Positions 24,578-33,111 are shown, numbered from the stretch's first letter. The stretch is DNA of 64,000 nucleotides from JBCCFK01 sp965262315 (GCA_965262315.1 CBDHFJ010000134.1:53392-117391), one strand, 5' to 3'. Notes: generated by a model from the sequence alone, not told the origin. Numbers and translations are program-made.

Positions 24578-24671
24578 GCTCCGGCCGGTTTTGCCCGACA
24601 TCGAAACTCTGGGTGTGCTATGGTTTGCCCATTCACTCGCTCGGCCGACCGGCCGGGCGTTTCCGGTTTTC
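24578..24671 (+). repeat. 94-bp direct repeat, copy 2 (promoter-like plus hairpin)
   Basis: Same orientation and length as copy 1 at 23733-23826, with two compensating single-base length changes. CCGACA (24595-24600), GTGTGCTATGGTTT (24613-24626) and the GGCC-GACC-GGCC hairpin are all kept. The extra G in the loop leaves the stem intact, which suggests selection on RNA structure. It does not precede any gene on its own strand. Confidence 0.6.
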
Positions 24672-24796
24672 GGGCCCACGCCCCACGATGACCACCGACC
24701 ATCCACGGCGCGGCCCAAGAAGCCGAGCCGACGGCGACGGCGGGCGGAACCGGGGCCACCGGCCCTCCACGACGAAAACGAGCGTTGCGGCGTGGC

Positions 24797-25048
24797 CTAC
24801 GACGGCAGCGAGGTGATCTCGCCGGTGCCCTCGCAGAGTTCGCACATGGTGAGACCGCCGAGCTTCTGCTTGGCCCCCACGCCATCGCACTCGGGACAGG
24901 GATCCCCGACCTCGACGGCGGTGATGACCCACTCGTCGTCGAGCACGTCACTGGCGCGGTGCACGCGGCCAGCCAGCCACATCATCCCGACCCAGGAGAT
25001 ACCCAGGACCAGCACCAGGGCGAGCAGATTCACCGCAACCGCAGCCAC
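24797..25048 (-). CDS. Small membrane protein with zinc-ribbon-like CxxCxGxG repeats
   Basis: 83 aa, GTG start. A TACACT hexamer (complement of 25055-25060) ends 6 nt before the start, so this small gene has its own promoter signal and is likely real. One membrane helix (residues 4-27) is followed by two Cys pairs, CPECDGVG and CELCEGTG, as in DnaJ-type zinc fingers. Location: membrane-anchored with the finger probably in the cytoplasm. Function unknown. Confidence 0.65.
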   Translation of the reverse strand: MAAVAVNLLALVLVLGISWVGMMWLAGRVHRASDVLDDEWVITAVEVGDPCPECDGVGAKQKLGGLTMCELCEGTGEITSLPS

Positions 25049-25129
25049 GCCCAGAGTGTAGACACCTGGCCCCGGTCGGGTCCGAGGCGGACGGGCCGAA
25101 TTCCACCACTCGATGTGGCGATCCCGCCA

Positions 25130-25165
25130 AAACGGGCCGGACCCGGCCGCAGCGGCCGGGTCCGG
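25130..25165 (-). terminator. Intrinsic terminator of the etfBA operon
   Basis: A perfect 13-bp stem (25137-25149 with 25153-25165) and a 3-nt loop lie 28 bp after the etfA stop. On the minus strand the stem is followed by CCCGTTTTGG, a short U-run. It is the strongest terminator in the window. Confidence 0.8.
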
Positions 25166-25192
25166 GTGTTCGCGGTTGATGATCGGCGACGA

Positions 25193-26149
25193 TCAGCGGT
25201 TGCCGAGCGCCTCGAGGAGGGCCGGCATGACCTTGTGGACGTCGCCCACGATGCCGAGATCGGCGATCGAGAAGATCGGGGCCTCGGGGTCCTTGTTGAT
25301 CGCGATGATGGTCTTGGAGCCCTTCATGCCCACCATGTGCTGGGTGGCACCGGAGATGCCGCAGGCGATGTACACATCGGGCTTCACGACCTTGCCGGTC
25401 TGGCCCACCTGGTAGGAGTAGGGCACCCAGCCGGCGTCGACGATCGCACGAGACGCACCAGCGGCACCGCCGAGCGCCTTGGCAAGGTCCTCGACCATCT
25501 GGAACTTGTCGGACTCGCCCAGGCCACGGCCGCCGGAAACCACGATCGCGGCCTCGTCGAGCTTGGGGCCGTCGGACTCCTCGACGAAGCGGCTCTGCAC
25601 CTTGGCGGCGCCGGTGGCACCGAGATCCGGAACCGCGAGGGCCTCGACGGCGGCAGCGCCGCCACCCGACTCCTCAGCGGCGAAGGACTTCGGGCGGATC
25701 AGGAAGATGCCGGCCTTGCCACCGGTGAACTTGGTCTTGACGTTGGTCGTACCACCGAACACCGGCTCGGTGCCGACCAGGCCACCCTCGTCGGCGAGTT
25801 CGACGACGTTGGTGATGACCGGCGCGTCGAGCTTCACCGAGAGGCGAGCGGCGACGTCGCGGCCGTCCTGGGTGGTGCCCAGCAGCACCGCGTCGGGGGC
25901 GGCACCACCCTCGATGGCGGCAGCGATGGCGCCGGCCAGCGCCGGGCCGACGAGACCGCCGTCCAGATCACCGGTGGCGTGGACCTTGGAAGCGCCGTGC
26001 GCGCCGAGCTCGGCGGCGATGGTGTCGGCGTCACCGCCGGCATAGACCGCCTCGACATCGCCCAGCTCGCGGGCCTTCGCCAGCAGCTCCAGCGTGATGC
26101 TCGCGACCTTGCCGTCGGAAGCTTCTGCGTGTACCCAAATGGTTCCCAT
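25193..26149 (-). CDS. etfA: Electron transfer flavoprotein subunit alpha
   Basis: 318 aa, ATG start 11 nt after the etfB stop. The C-terminal FAD domain has the family signature: IVVSGGRGLGESDKFQMVEDLAKALGGAAGASRAIVDAGW, then YQVGQTGKVVKPDVYIACGISGATQHMVGM and IIAINKDPEAPIFSIADLGIVGDV. The N-terminal half is the domain that docks on EtfB. With EtfB it takes electrons from acyl-CoA dehydrogenases, one of which lies at 52.5 kb, and passes them to the quinone pool. Confidence 0.96.
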   Translation of the reverse strand: MGTIWVHAEASDGKVASITLELLAKARELGDVEAVYAGGDADTIAAELGAHGASKVHATGDLDGGLVGPALAGAIAAAIEGGAAPDAVLLGTTQDGRDVAARLSVKLDAPVITNVVELADEGGLVGTEPVFGGTTNVKTKFTGGKAGIFLIRPKSFAAEESGGGAAAVEALAVPDLGATGAAKVQSRFVEESDGPKLDEAAIVVSGGRGLGESDKFQMVEDLAKALGGAAGASRAIVDAGWVPYSYQVGQTGKVVKPDVYIACGISGATQHMVGMKGSKTIIAINKDPEAPIFSIADLGIVGDVHKVMPALLEALGNR

Positions 26150-26160
26150 GTTCAGCCTCC

Positions 26161-26934
26161 TCAGATGACCTTGAGCTCGTCGAGGAAGGACACGATGCGC
26201 TCGTAGGCGTCGCCCTCGTCCTCGATCACTTCACCGGCTTCACGGGCCGGAGCCGGCTCGATCGACACGATCTCCTGACCACCGCCGGCCCAGCCGACCG
26301 CGCCGGCATCGATGCCGAGATCGCCGAGGCCGACCTCGTCGACCGGCTTGGACTTGGCGGCCATGATTCCCTTGAACGAGGGGTAGCGGGGCTCGACCAC
26401 ACCAGCGGTCACCGACACCAGGCAGGGCATCGGGCAGGTGACGTCGTCATAGCCGGCCTCGGTCTGGCGCTTCACGCTGACCGCACCGTCGGCGATGGCG
26501 ACCTCCTTGGCGAAGGTGACCGACGGCAGGCCCATGATCTCGGCGATCATCTCGGGCACGGTGCCGGTGTAGCCGTCGCTCGACTCGGTGCCGGCCAGGA
26601 CCAGGTCCGGCTCGGCCCGGCCGATGGCCGCGGCGAGAACCTTGGAGGTGCCCAGCGCATCGCTGCCCGCGAGGGCGTCGTCGCTCACCAGGATGGCGCT
26701 GTCGGCGCCCATGGCGAGGGCCGTCCGGAGGCCGTTGACCTCGTTGTTCGGCGCCATGGACACGAGGATGACTTCCCCGTCACCGTCCACCAGCTGGAGC
26801 GCCATCTCGACGCCGTAGCTGTCGGACTCGTCCAGGATGAGCTTCACGTCCCGCTTCAGCTGCTTGGTCTCGGGGTCGATTTCCCCGGGGTCCGCTGGGT
26901 CGGGAATCTGTTTCACACAGACGACAACCTTCAT
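26161..26934 (-). CDS. etfB: Electron transfer flavoprotein subunit beta
   Basis: 257 aa. ATG at 26934 is preferred because MKVVVCVKQIPDP is the canonical start and AAGGGAAC lies upstream; a longer frame reaches 26994. AMP-site and docking segments are visible: LILDESDSYGVEMALQL, ALAMGADSAILV, DLVLAGTESSDGYTGTVPEMIAE and RQTEAGYDDVTCPMPCLVSV. It leads the etfBA operon and forms the heterodimeric carrier with EtfA. Confidence 0.96.
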   Translation of the reverse strand: MKVVVCVKQIPDPADPGEIDPETKQLKRDVKLILDESDSYGVEMALQLVDGDGEVILVSMAPNNEVNGLRTALAMGADSAILVSDDALAGSDALGTSKVLAAAIGRAEPDLVLAGTESSDGYTGTVPEMIAEIMGLPSVTFAKEVAIADGAVSVKRQTEAGYDDVTCPMPCLVSVTAGVVEPRYPSFKGIMAAKSKPVDEVGLGDLGIDAGAVGWAGGGQEIVSIEPAPAREAGEVIEDEGDAYERIVSFLDELKVI

Positions 26935-27034
26935 TGGTTCCCTTCTCATTTCCGACCCCGGCGGCAGATTCGACCGCGCGGCGTCGCTCGACAACCCGGT
27001 CAGGGTACTGGCGAAGCGTTGTCAAGCAACAAGC

Positions 27035-29143
27035 TCAGCGGCGTCCGGAGACAACCCGGTCGAGATCCGCGGCCACACCGACGAGCGTGTCTGCCGCGGA
27101 CTCGACCCGACCCATTGCTTCGCTGGTCGCCTGCGCCGATGTCGCGGCGTTCGCGACGCTCGTCGTGATGGCATCGACCGACTCGCGGGCCGCAGCGGTC
27201 TGTTCGGCGATGGTCTGCGTCTGGAGTGACTGCCGTTCGGACTCGTCGGCGATCCCGTTCTGGAGTTCGCCGATGCTGGCGATCGCGACCGATTGCTGGT
27301 CGAGGGCCGCCGAGACGTCGCGTTGGACATCGCTGATCGAACGGATCGTGCCTTCGATCCGCCCGATGGCCTCGGTCACGTCGCGGGTCTCCTTGCGCAT
27401 CGACTGCACGCGCTCCGCGATCCGCTCCGAGCTGACCGACGTCTGTTCCGCCAGCTCCTTGACCTCCCCGGCGACGACGGCGAACCCCTTGCCGGCCTCA
27501 CCGGCGCGGGCCGCCTCGATGGTGGCGTTGAGTGCGAGGAGCTTGGTCTGTTCGGTGATGCTGCCGATGAGCTCGACGACCTCCTCGACCTCGGCGCTGG
27601 CCTCCACCAGGCGGTCGACCGTGTCCGACGTCGCGGCGGCGTCCTCGACGGCCTGCCCGGCGACCGACGTCACCTCGGCGGTGTTGGTGGCGATGTGCTG
27701 GATCGACGCCGTCATCTGGGCGAGCGACGCCGCCGACTCGCCCACGGACTCCGAGATCGACTGCATGCCCGTGCTGACCGACGCGATCGCGTCCTCCATC
27801 TCGTGGACGCTCGTGCGAACCGAGTCGGCCGCGGCCCGAGCGTTCTCCGCTTCCTCGGCGGAAGTCCTTGCCGCTGCGGCCACCGCGGCGCTCGACGCAG
27901 GGAGGCCGTCGTCGACGCCGGCGAGCGCTGCGACCTCGCGGTTGGACCGGCGAACCGGGGTGGTGAGTCGGCGAGCGATCAGCCAGGCGGCGAGCGCCGT
28001 GGCCACCACGACCACCGCTGCTCCGACCAGGAGCATGTCACGCATGTTGTCACGGCCCGCATCGAGGCTCTCCTGGATCACCGCCGTGTCCGCCCGGACG
28101 GCGTTGGCCACCACGGCCCAGTCCCAGGGCTCGTAGTAGGAGACATGGGCGTCGACCGGTCCGTGCTCGGGCGAGGTGTATTCGAGCCGTCCGAGCTCGC
28201 CGGGCGCGAGCTGTGCGGCGATGTCGACGATCTCCTCGATGTAGGCGTTGCCGTCCGCGTCGAGCTCGCCGATGGCGTTGACGCCGTCGAGGTCACCGCC
28301 GGGGCTGAAGACGTACTCGCCGCGCTGCGCACCGCTCGCTCGGATGACCGACACCGAACCGTTCTCGCCCACGTCGATTCCCGCGACCGCAGTGCGCAGC
28401 TCCTCCACGGCGTCCTGGGGCAGGCCGACGAAGAACGAACCGATGACCACACCGCTGCTGTCGACGATCGGCGCATAGGCGGTGATGTACCAACGGTTGA
28501 CCACGAACGCCGTGCCGAGGAACGTCTCACCGGCGAGCAGGGTGCTGACCACCGCGTTCGGAGTGCCGTCGGGGTTGGTGGCGGGAATGTAGGTGCCGAT
28601 GGCCCGGGTCCCGTCGCTCTTCGCCACGTTGGTCGCGACCCGGAGCATGTCGCCGTCGCCGTTCATTCGCTGGAAGACCGTGGAGATCGCACCCACCAGC
28701 CCCAGCACGTCGTCCACCAGCAGGGCTTCGACCGCGGGGTCGGAGACCTGGCCGAGCCACTGCGGCCCCACGCGCATCTGGGGGAGGTCGACCTCGGTGG
28801 TCGACAGATCGAACTGGTTGGTCGCAGTCCATCCCACCCGCTTCGTCGTCGACAGGTTGAACCCACCCAGCTGGGTGGCCAGACGCTCGCCGACCTCGAC
28901 GTCGGCGGCCAGTTTCTGCTGGAGGGTGGCATTGGTCGTCTCCACGAGGTCGACGGCGCTGGTGACCACCGCCCCCTGCCGTGCGTCGAGCTCCGCCTCG
29001 GCTTGCCGGCTCGCCTGCGCGGCGAACCGATCGCTCTCACGCAGGCCGATCGCCATCGTCGTGAGGCCCGCCACGGTGGACGCCACCACCGCGGTGAGGA
29101 CCACCTTCGCCGTGATTCCGATCCGGGTCTGCACACGCACCAT
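27035..29143 (-). CDS. Methyl-accepting chemotaxis protein with Cache sensor domain
   Basis: 702 aa. An N-terminal membrane helix (residues 12-32), a long periplasmic Cache-type domain (about 40-355, with GTFLGTAFVVNRWYITAYAPI-like strands), a second helix (about 368-390) and a methyl-accepting domain. The signalling tip EQTKLLALNATIEAARAG is at about residues 530-548. Only a weak HAMP stretch follows the second helix. It senses a small ligand and signals through CheA/CheW; no che gene is in the window. A 16-bp palindrome lies just upstream. Confidence 0.93.
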   Translation of the reverse strand: MVRVQTRIGITAKVVLTAVVASTVAGLTTMAIGLRESDRFAAQASRQAEAELDARQGAVVTSAVDLVETTNATLQQKLAADVEVGERLATQLGGFNLSTTKRVGWTATNQFDLSTTEVDLPQMRVGPQWLGQVSDPAVEALLVDDVLGLVGAISTVFQRMNGDGDMLRVATNVAKSDGTRAIGTYIPATNPDGTPNAVVSTLLAGETFLGTAFVVNRWYITAYAPIVDSSGVVIGSFFVGLPQDAVEELRTAVAGIDVGENGSVSVIRASGAQRGEYVFSPGGDLDGVNAIGELDADGNAYIEEIVDIAAQLAPGELGRLEYTSPEHGPVDAHVSYYEPWDWAVVANAVRADTAVIQESLDAGRDNMRDMLLVGAAVVVVATALAAWLIARRLTTPVRRSNREVAALAGVDDGLPASSAAVAAAARTSAEEAENARAAADSVRTSVHEMEDAIASVSTGMQSISESVGESAASLAQMTASIQHIATNTAEVTSVAGQAVEDAAATSDTVDRLVEASAEVEEVVELIGSITEQTKLLALNATIEAARAGEAGKGFAVVAGEVKELAEQTSVSSERIAERVQSMRKETRDVTEAIGRIEGTIRSISDVQRDVSAALDQQSVAIASIGELQNGIADESERQSLQTQTIAEQTAAARESVDAITTSVANAATSAQATSEAMGRVESAADTLVGVAADLDRVVSGRR

Positions 29144-29157
29144 GTGGTTGCCATCGG

Positions 29158-29173
29158 TGGGCCATATGGCCCA
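29158..29173. promoter_or_regulatory. 16-bp perfect palindrome upstream of the chemoreceptor
   Basis: TGGGCCATATGGCCCA lies 14 bp upstream of the chemoreceptor start codon and contains CATATG, a -10-like core. The position suggests an operator that could block transcription or translation of the receptor gene. The binding protein is unknown. Confidence 0.45.
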
Positions 29174-29255
29174 TTGAGCCGTTCGCCGCCAGGTTCCCCA
29201 TTTCTGGACGCAGTCCGGCGGCAGTCACCGCCCCGGAGCCCGGCCGATACGGTTT

Positions 29256-30209
29256 GTGTTCGTGAAGATCATGTTCGTGGTGAACCCGTCGGCGTCGTCG
29301 GTGACGCCGCGCACCCAGGTCGTGATCGAGAAGGCGCTGGCGTCGGACCACGACGTGGTGGTGGCCGAGACCAACCGCCGCGGCCACGCCGCTCGGCTCT
29401 CGCAGGACGCGGCGACCAAGAACATGGACATGGTGGTCGTGCTCGGTGGCGACGGCACGCTCAACGAAGCGGCGAACGGCCTCGCCGGCACCGACACCGC
29501 CTTGGCTGCGCTGCCCGGTGGTTCCACCAACGTCTTCGCTCGAACGCTCGGCCTTCCCGACGATGCCGTCGAGGCCACCTCGGTGCTCCTGGAGACCATC
29601 GACCGTGACGAGATCCACTCGGTCGGGCTCGGCGTGGTGAACGGCCGCTACTTCCTGTTCCACGCCGGCCTCGGGTTCGACGCCGCCGTCGTGGCCGAGG
29701 TCGAAAAGCGCGGCCAGCTGAAGCGGTACGCCAGCCATCCGTTGTTCGTCTACAGCGCCATCGACACCTGGCTACGCCACTACGACCGGCGCACGCCCGC
29801 GTTCTCGGTTCGGTATCCGGACGGCCACGTCGTGCGCGACGGCAAGTTCGGCATCTGCCTCAACACCAACCCCTACACCTACCTGGGCAGCAGGCCGTTG
29901 GATCTCGCGCCCGAGGCCACCCTCGACCGCGCGCTGGTGATGATCACGATCCGCAGCCTCGGCCTGGCCCGCATCGCCGGGCTCGCGGCGGGGGCCCTCC
30001 GGTCCAGCGACGGCCTCAAGACCAACCGGGCCGTCGACTACCGCACCGACATCACCGAGTTCTGGCTCGATGGCCATCGCCCCTTTCCGTACCAGGTCGA
30101 CGGGGACTACCTGGGCGACGTCACCAGCCTCCACTTCCGCCACGAACCAGACGCGCTGCGTCTGCTCGTCCCCGATCCCGCGGTCCTGGGCGGCGGCGTC
30201 TCGACCTGA
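29256..30209 (+). CDS. Diacylglycerol kinase-family lipid kinase
   Basis: 317 aa. GTG at 29256 or 29262 is the start; TACGGT (29248-29253) ending 8 nt before 29262 favours the second. The DAGK catalytic domain is typical: VVVLGGDGTLNEAANGL (ATP-binding GGDGT), LPGGSTNVFARTLGL and FHAGLGFDAAVVAEV, ending with PYQVDGDYLGD. It phosphorylates a diacylglycerol-like or sphingoid lipid. It is a single gene, divergent from the chemoreceptor. Confidence 0.92.
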   Translation: MFVKIMFVVNPSASSVTPRTQVVIEKALASDHDVVVAETNRRGHAARLSQDAATKNMDMVVVLGGDGTLNEAANGLAGTDTALAALPGGSTNVFARTLGLPDDAVEATSVLLETIDRDEIHSVGLGVVNGRYFLFHAGLGFDAAVVAEVEKRGQLKRYASHPLFVYSAIDTWLRHYDRRTPAFSVRYPDGHVVRDGKFGICLNTNPYTYLGSRPLDLAPEATLDRALVMITIRSLGLARIAGLAAGALRSSDGLKTNRAVDYRTDITEFWLDGHRPFPYQVDGDYLGDVTSLHFRHEPDALRLLVPDPAVLGGGVST

Positions 30210-30271
30210 GCGAGACCGGCTCGTCCGAGGTGTGACGCCCTTCGGTGCTCGTCGGGCGGGATACTCGGGGG

Positions 30272-31819
30272 GTGCCACGCCGCCACCTCTCCGTCCTGGT
30301 CGCCGCCGTGGTGGCGGTCGCCATGGCGTGTGCCACCTCCGCTCCCATCGCCATCGAGGTCGCCACTCCCGCGGAGCAGCTCGAGCAGTCGGCGACGCCG
30401 ACACCGACGCCCGGCGAGGACGACGGCCAGCCTGCACCCACGGTGACCCCCACCGCGGTCCCGGCAGCCGAGGCGCCGGCCGCCCCCCTCGACCCCGTGC
30501 CCGGCGCCCCCGGCATCGGCGATCCGTACTACCCCGGCCTGGGCAACGGTGGGTACGACGTCGAGCGCTACGTCCTGGACCTCGAGTGGGACCCGCAGCG
30601 CGCCCGCCTCGACGGTCGCGCCACCATCGAGGCCACCGCCACGCAGGACCTGCTGTCGTTCAACCTCGACCTCCAGGGCATGGAGGTCACGGCGATCGCG
30701 GTCGACGGGGCCGACGCCGCGTTCGTCCACGACGACGCCGAGCTGGTCATCACCCCCGCCGAGCCGCTGGCCGACGACGCCGACTTCGTGGCGATCATCG
30801 ACTACGGCGGACGGCCGAGCCGGATCGAACCCCTGGCCGACATTCCGATCGGCGGCTGGTTCTTCGTGAACGGCACCGCCTTCGTGATGTCGGAACCCGG
30901 CGGGAACTACGCATGGCACCCGGTGAACGACCACCCGCTGGACAAGGCGCTGTTTCGGGTCGAGGTGACGGCGCCCGACGATCTCACGGTCGCCTCGGCC
31001 GGCCTGCTCGTCGAGGTGATTGACGAGGGCGACGGCACCAGCACCTGGGTCTACGAGCCGCGCGATCCAATGGCGCCCTACCTGTTGCCCCTCGCCATCG
31101 GCGATCTCGAGCTGATCGACGAGGGTGAGGCCAGCGGCGTGCCGATCCGCAACGCCATCGACCGGGACCTGCTGGATCGTCAGGACGCCTTCGGGCGGAC
31201 GCCCCAGATGATGGAGGTGTTCATCGACCTCTTCGGGCCGTACCCGTTCGACGCGTACGGCGTGCTCGTGGTCGATGCGGTCGTGGGCGGCGCGCTCGAG
31301 CAGCAGACCCTGTCCATCTTCGGCCAGGACTTCCTGCGCAGCGGGCGTGACTTCGACGACGTGGTGGCCCACGAGCTCGCCCACCAGTGGTTCGGCAACC
31401 ACGTGACCCTCGGTGCCTGGGACGAGATCTGGCTCAACGAGGGCTTCGCCACCTACGCGCAGTACCTGTATTTCGAGGCCATCGATCCGGCCTACGACAT
31501 CGACGCGGAGATCGAGCGCATCCGGCGGTTCGATGCCACGCTGCTGGCACTGCCGGTCCCCGGCGACCCGGGGCCGGAGCGACTGTTCGCGACGTCGGTC
31601 TACTTCCGCGGTGCGCTGACGCTGCATGCGCTCCGTCGTACGATCGGCGACGAGGCGTTCTTCGTCGCGATCCGGACCTACGCGGACCGCTTCGGCGGCG
31701 CGAACGTGACCACGGAGGACTTCCAGGCTGTCGCCGAGGAGGTGAGCGGCACCGACCTCGACGCCTTCTTCCAGGCCTGGCTGCTCGATGAGGCGTTGCC
31801 CCCGCAGCCGACGGGCTAG
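30272..31819 (+). CDS. M1-family metallopeptidase, lipoprotein
   Basis: 515 aa from GTG at 30272, which follows GATACT by 6 nt. A signal peptide with lipobox VAMAC and a Pro/Thr-rich linker (about 20-70) anchor it outside the membrane. The peptidase domain has HELAHQ (zinc ligands His367, His371; Glu368) and a third ligand Glu390 in WLNEGFATY, the M1 pattern HExxH-x18-E. The GAMEN exopeptidase motif appears as GALEQ. It has the N-terminal beta domain but lacks the long ERAP-type C-terminal domain. It likely trims peptides in the envelope. Confidence 0.92.
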   Translation: MPRRHLSVLVAAVVAVAMACATSAPIAIEVATPAEQLEQSATPTPTPGEDDGQPAPTVTPTAVPAAEAPAAPLDPVPGAPGIGDPYYPGLGNGGYDVERYVLDLEWDPQRARLDGRATIEATATQDLLSFNLDLQGMEVTAIAVDGADAAFVHDDAELVITPAEPLADDADFVAIIDYGGRPSRIEPLADIPIGGWFFVNGTAFVMSEPGGNYAWHPVNDHPLDKALFRVEVTAPDDLTVASAGLLVEVIDEGDGTSTWVYEPRDPMAPYLLPLAIGDLELIDEGEASGVPIRNAIDRDLLDRQDAFGRTPQMMEVFIDLFGPYPFDAYGVLVVDAVVGGALEQQTLSIFGQDFLRSGRDFDDVVAHELAHQWFGNHVTLGAWDEIWLNEGFATYAQYLYFEAIDPAYDIDAEIERIRRFDATLLALPVPGDPGPERLFATSVYFRGALTLHALRRTIGDEAFFVAIRTYADRFGGANVTTEDFQAVAEEVSGTDLDAFFQAWLLDEALPPQPTG

Positions 31820-31839
31820 CAGCAGCCTGCGAGCTGTGC

Positions 31840-32532
31840 TCACGCCCTGGCGTCGACCACACTCCTCGCCACGTCGGGCGTGTCGGTGATGATGCCGTCG
31901 ACGCCCATGTCGTTCAGTTCGACCATGCGTTCGGCGTCGTTGACGGTCCAGGTGTGGACCAGCAGTCCGACCTCGTGTGCCCGGTCGACGAAGCGCCGGT
32001 CCACGGTGGGATGGTAGGGAACGACCGCCTGGAGCCCCGACTCGACCAGGTGGTCGAGCAGCATCTGGACCTGGAGGATGTCGTAGCCCGTGACGAAGCC
32101 GGCCGGGATCTCGGGGTTGACCGCGTGCAGCCGCTTGACGGTGTCGAGGTTGAAGGAGGTGACCAGCAGCTCCTCGGGCCGGCGAAACGCGAGAGCCAGG
32201 CCCACCACGGCGTCGGAGATCTGGTGTTCCTCGTCGTAGTCGGGGGCGTCGGGTTCGTTCTTGATCTCGATGTTGACGTTGGCGCCTTCGCAGGCATCGA
32301 GCGCCTCGGCCAGGGTGGGGAGCCAATCGGGCAGGTCGTCGTAGTCGTGCTCGACGATGAAACGCCCGTCGGGCAGGTGGGCGTCGTGGTGGATGATCAG
32401 GACGTCGTCGCGGCTGCGTCGGACGTCGAGCTCGATGTAGTCCGCCCCCATCTCGACGGCCAGGCGGAACGCATCGAGCGTGTTCTCCTGGACGGCGGCC
32501 GAGGCACCACGGTGGGCGATGACGAGCGTCAT
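31840..32532 (-). CDS. Glycerophosphodiester phosphodiesterase
   Basis: 230 aa from ATG at 32532. The GDPD core is complete: IAHRGAS (His7, Arg8), YIELDVRRS (Glu34, Asp36), IIHHDAHL (His49), then NIEIKNEP and VHTWTVND and GVDGIITDTPD. It is cytoplasmic, since no signal peptide is present. It splits glycerophosphodiesters from lipid turnover into glycerol 3-phosphate and an alcohol. Confidence 0.93.
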   Translation of the reverse strand: MTLVIAHRGASAAVQENTLDAFRLAVEMGADYIELDVRRSRDDVLIIHHDAHLPDGRFIVEHDYDDLPDWLPTLAEALDACEGANVNIEIKNEPDAPDYDEEHQISDAVVGLALAFRRPEELLVTSFNLDTVKRLHAVNPEIPAGFVTGYDILQVQMLLDHLVESGLQAVVPYHPTVDRRFVDRAHEVGLLVHTWTVNDAERMVELNDMGVDGIITDTPDVARSVVDARA

Positions 32533-32592
32533 GGTGTGCAGTCCTTCGGGACCCTCTTCATCACCACTGCCAACATCAACAACATTCACCCC

Positions 32593-32621
32593 TTGTCACA
32601 CACGACACACACCGCTATCGT
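32593..32621 (+). promoter_or_regulatory. Promoter of whiB1 (TTGTCA-17-TATCGT)
   Basis: TTGTCA (32593-32598) and TATCGT (32616-32621) are separated by 17 bp, the best sigma70-type spacing in the window. Transcription would begin near 32628, giving a leader of about 93 nt before the GTG at 32721, with GGGGGAGG (32704-32711) as ribosome-binding site. Confidence 0.65.
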
Positions 32622-32720
32622 CTGCCCGGTCCGAAAGACCCAGCTTCGCACGCTGCGGACTCATCGTCATCGACCCGCACGAGGCGATGTACACAGACCT
32701 CTTGGGGGAGGCCAACCACC

Positions 32721-33017
32721 GTGACCACGCAGGTCCTGCCGTTCGTCAACGCCGTCACCGACTGGCGTTCAGTTGCACTCTGTCGCGACACCGATCCGTC
32801 GCTGTTCTTCCCGGTGGGCACCACCGGGGCTGCGCTCGACCAGATCGCCGCGGCCAAGAGCGTGTGCCTCCAGTGCCCCTCGCGCTCGGAGTGCCTCGAG
32901 TTCGCTCTCGACACCAACCAGGACAACGGCGTCTGGGGTGGCCTCTCCGAGGAAGAGCGTCGCCGCATCCGGCGTCAGCGCAAGGCCGCCCGCCGCGGTC
33001 TCGCTCGCACGATCTGA
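32721..33017 (+). CDS. whiB1: WhiB-family transcriptional regulator, WhiB1 type
   Basis: 98 aa, GTG start. Four cluster cysteines are in place: Cys21, Cys49, Cys52 and Cys58 (C-x27-C-x2-C-x5-C), followed by GVWGG at 70-74 and a basic C-terminal tail (RRRIRRQRKAARR) that binds DNA. The sequence DWRSVALCRDTDPSLFFPVG and the convergent pdtaS gene match mycobacterial whiB1 (Rv3219/Rv3220c), which is why the symbol is given. The 4Fe-4S cluster reacts with NO in WhiB1 proteins. Confidence 0.9.
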   Translation: MTTQVLPFVNAVTDWRSVALCRDTDPSLFFPVGTTGAALDQIAAAKSVCLQCPSRSECLEFALDTNQDNGVWGGLSEEERRRIRRQRKAARRGLARTI

Positions 33018-33041
33018 CCCGAGGCCGCCGGCTCAGACCCG
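33006..33041. repeat. 36-bp duplicated hairpin, copy 1 (end of whiB1)
   Basis: It holds CTGACCCG and CGGCTCAG arms (33014-33036, one mismatch) and overlaps the whiB1 stop codon. The same 36 bp recur 70 bp downstream with two changes. It is likely part of a transcription end for whiB1. Confidence 0.55.
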
Positions 33042-33075
33042 CAGATCTGACTCGACCGTGCCGGGCAACCACGCC

Positions 33076-33111
33076 CGCACGATCTGACCCGAGCCCGCCG
33101 GGTCAGACCCG
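33076..33111. repeat. 36-bp duplicated hairpin, copy 2 (end of pdtaS)
   Basis: The perfect CTGACCCG/CGGGTCAG stem (33084-33106) overlaps the stop codon of the convergent pdtaS gene. The two copies face each other from the ends of convergent genes, which suits a bidirectional terminator. No U-run is seen. Confidence 0.55.

Larger units (their letters stand above)
24362..24796. other. 435-bp non-coding region upstream of tetR
   Basis: No convincing gene. It holds the tetR ribosome-binding site (next to 24361), the palindrome at 24537-24550 and the second 94-bp repeat (24578-24671). The last 120 bp, before the end of the small membrane protein gene, show nothing recognisable. Confidence 0.6.

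Noticed and set aside
25137..25165. Strong hairpin considered as a small RNA or attachment site
   Set aside because: The position after etfA and the U-run on the same strand make it an intrinsic terminator.
27293..29608. 771-codon + frame opposite the chemoreceptor
   Set aside because: The minus strand has a full MCP with Cache and signalling domains; the + frame is an Arg/Gly/Val-rich shadow that also runs into the DAG kinase gene in another frame.
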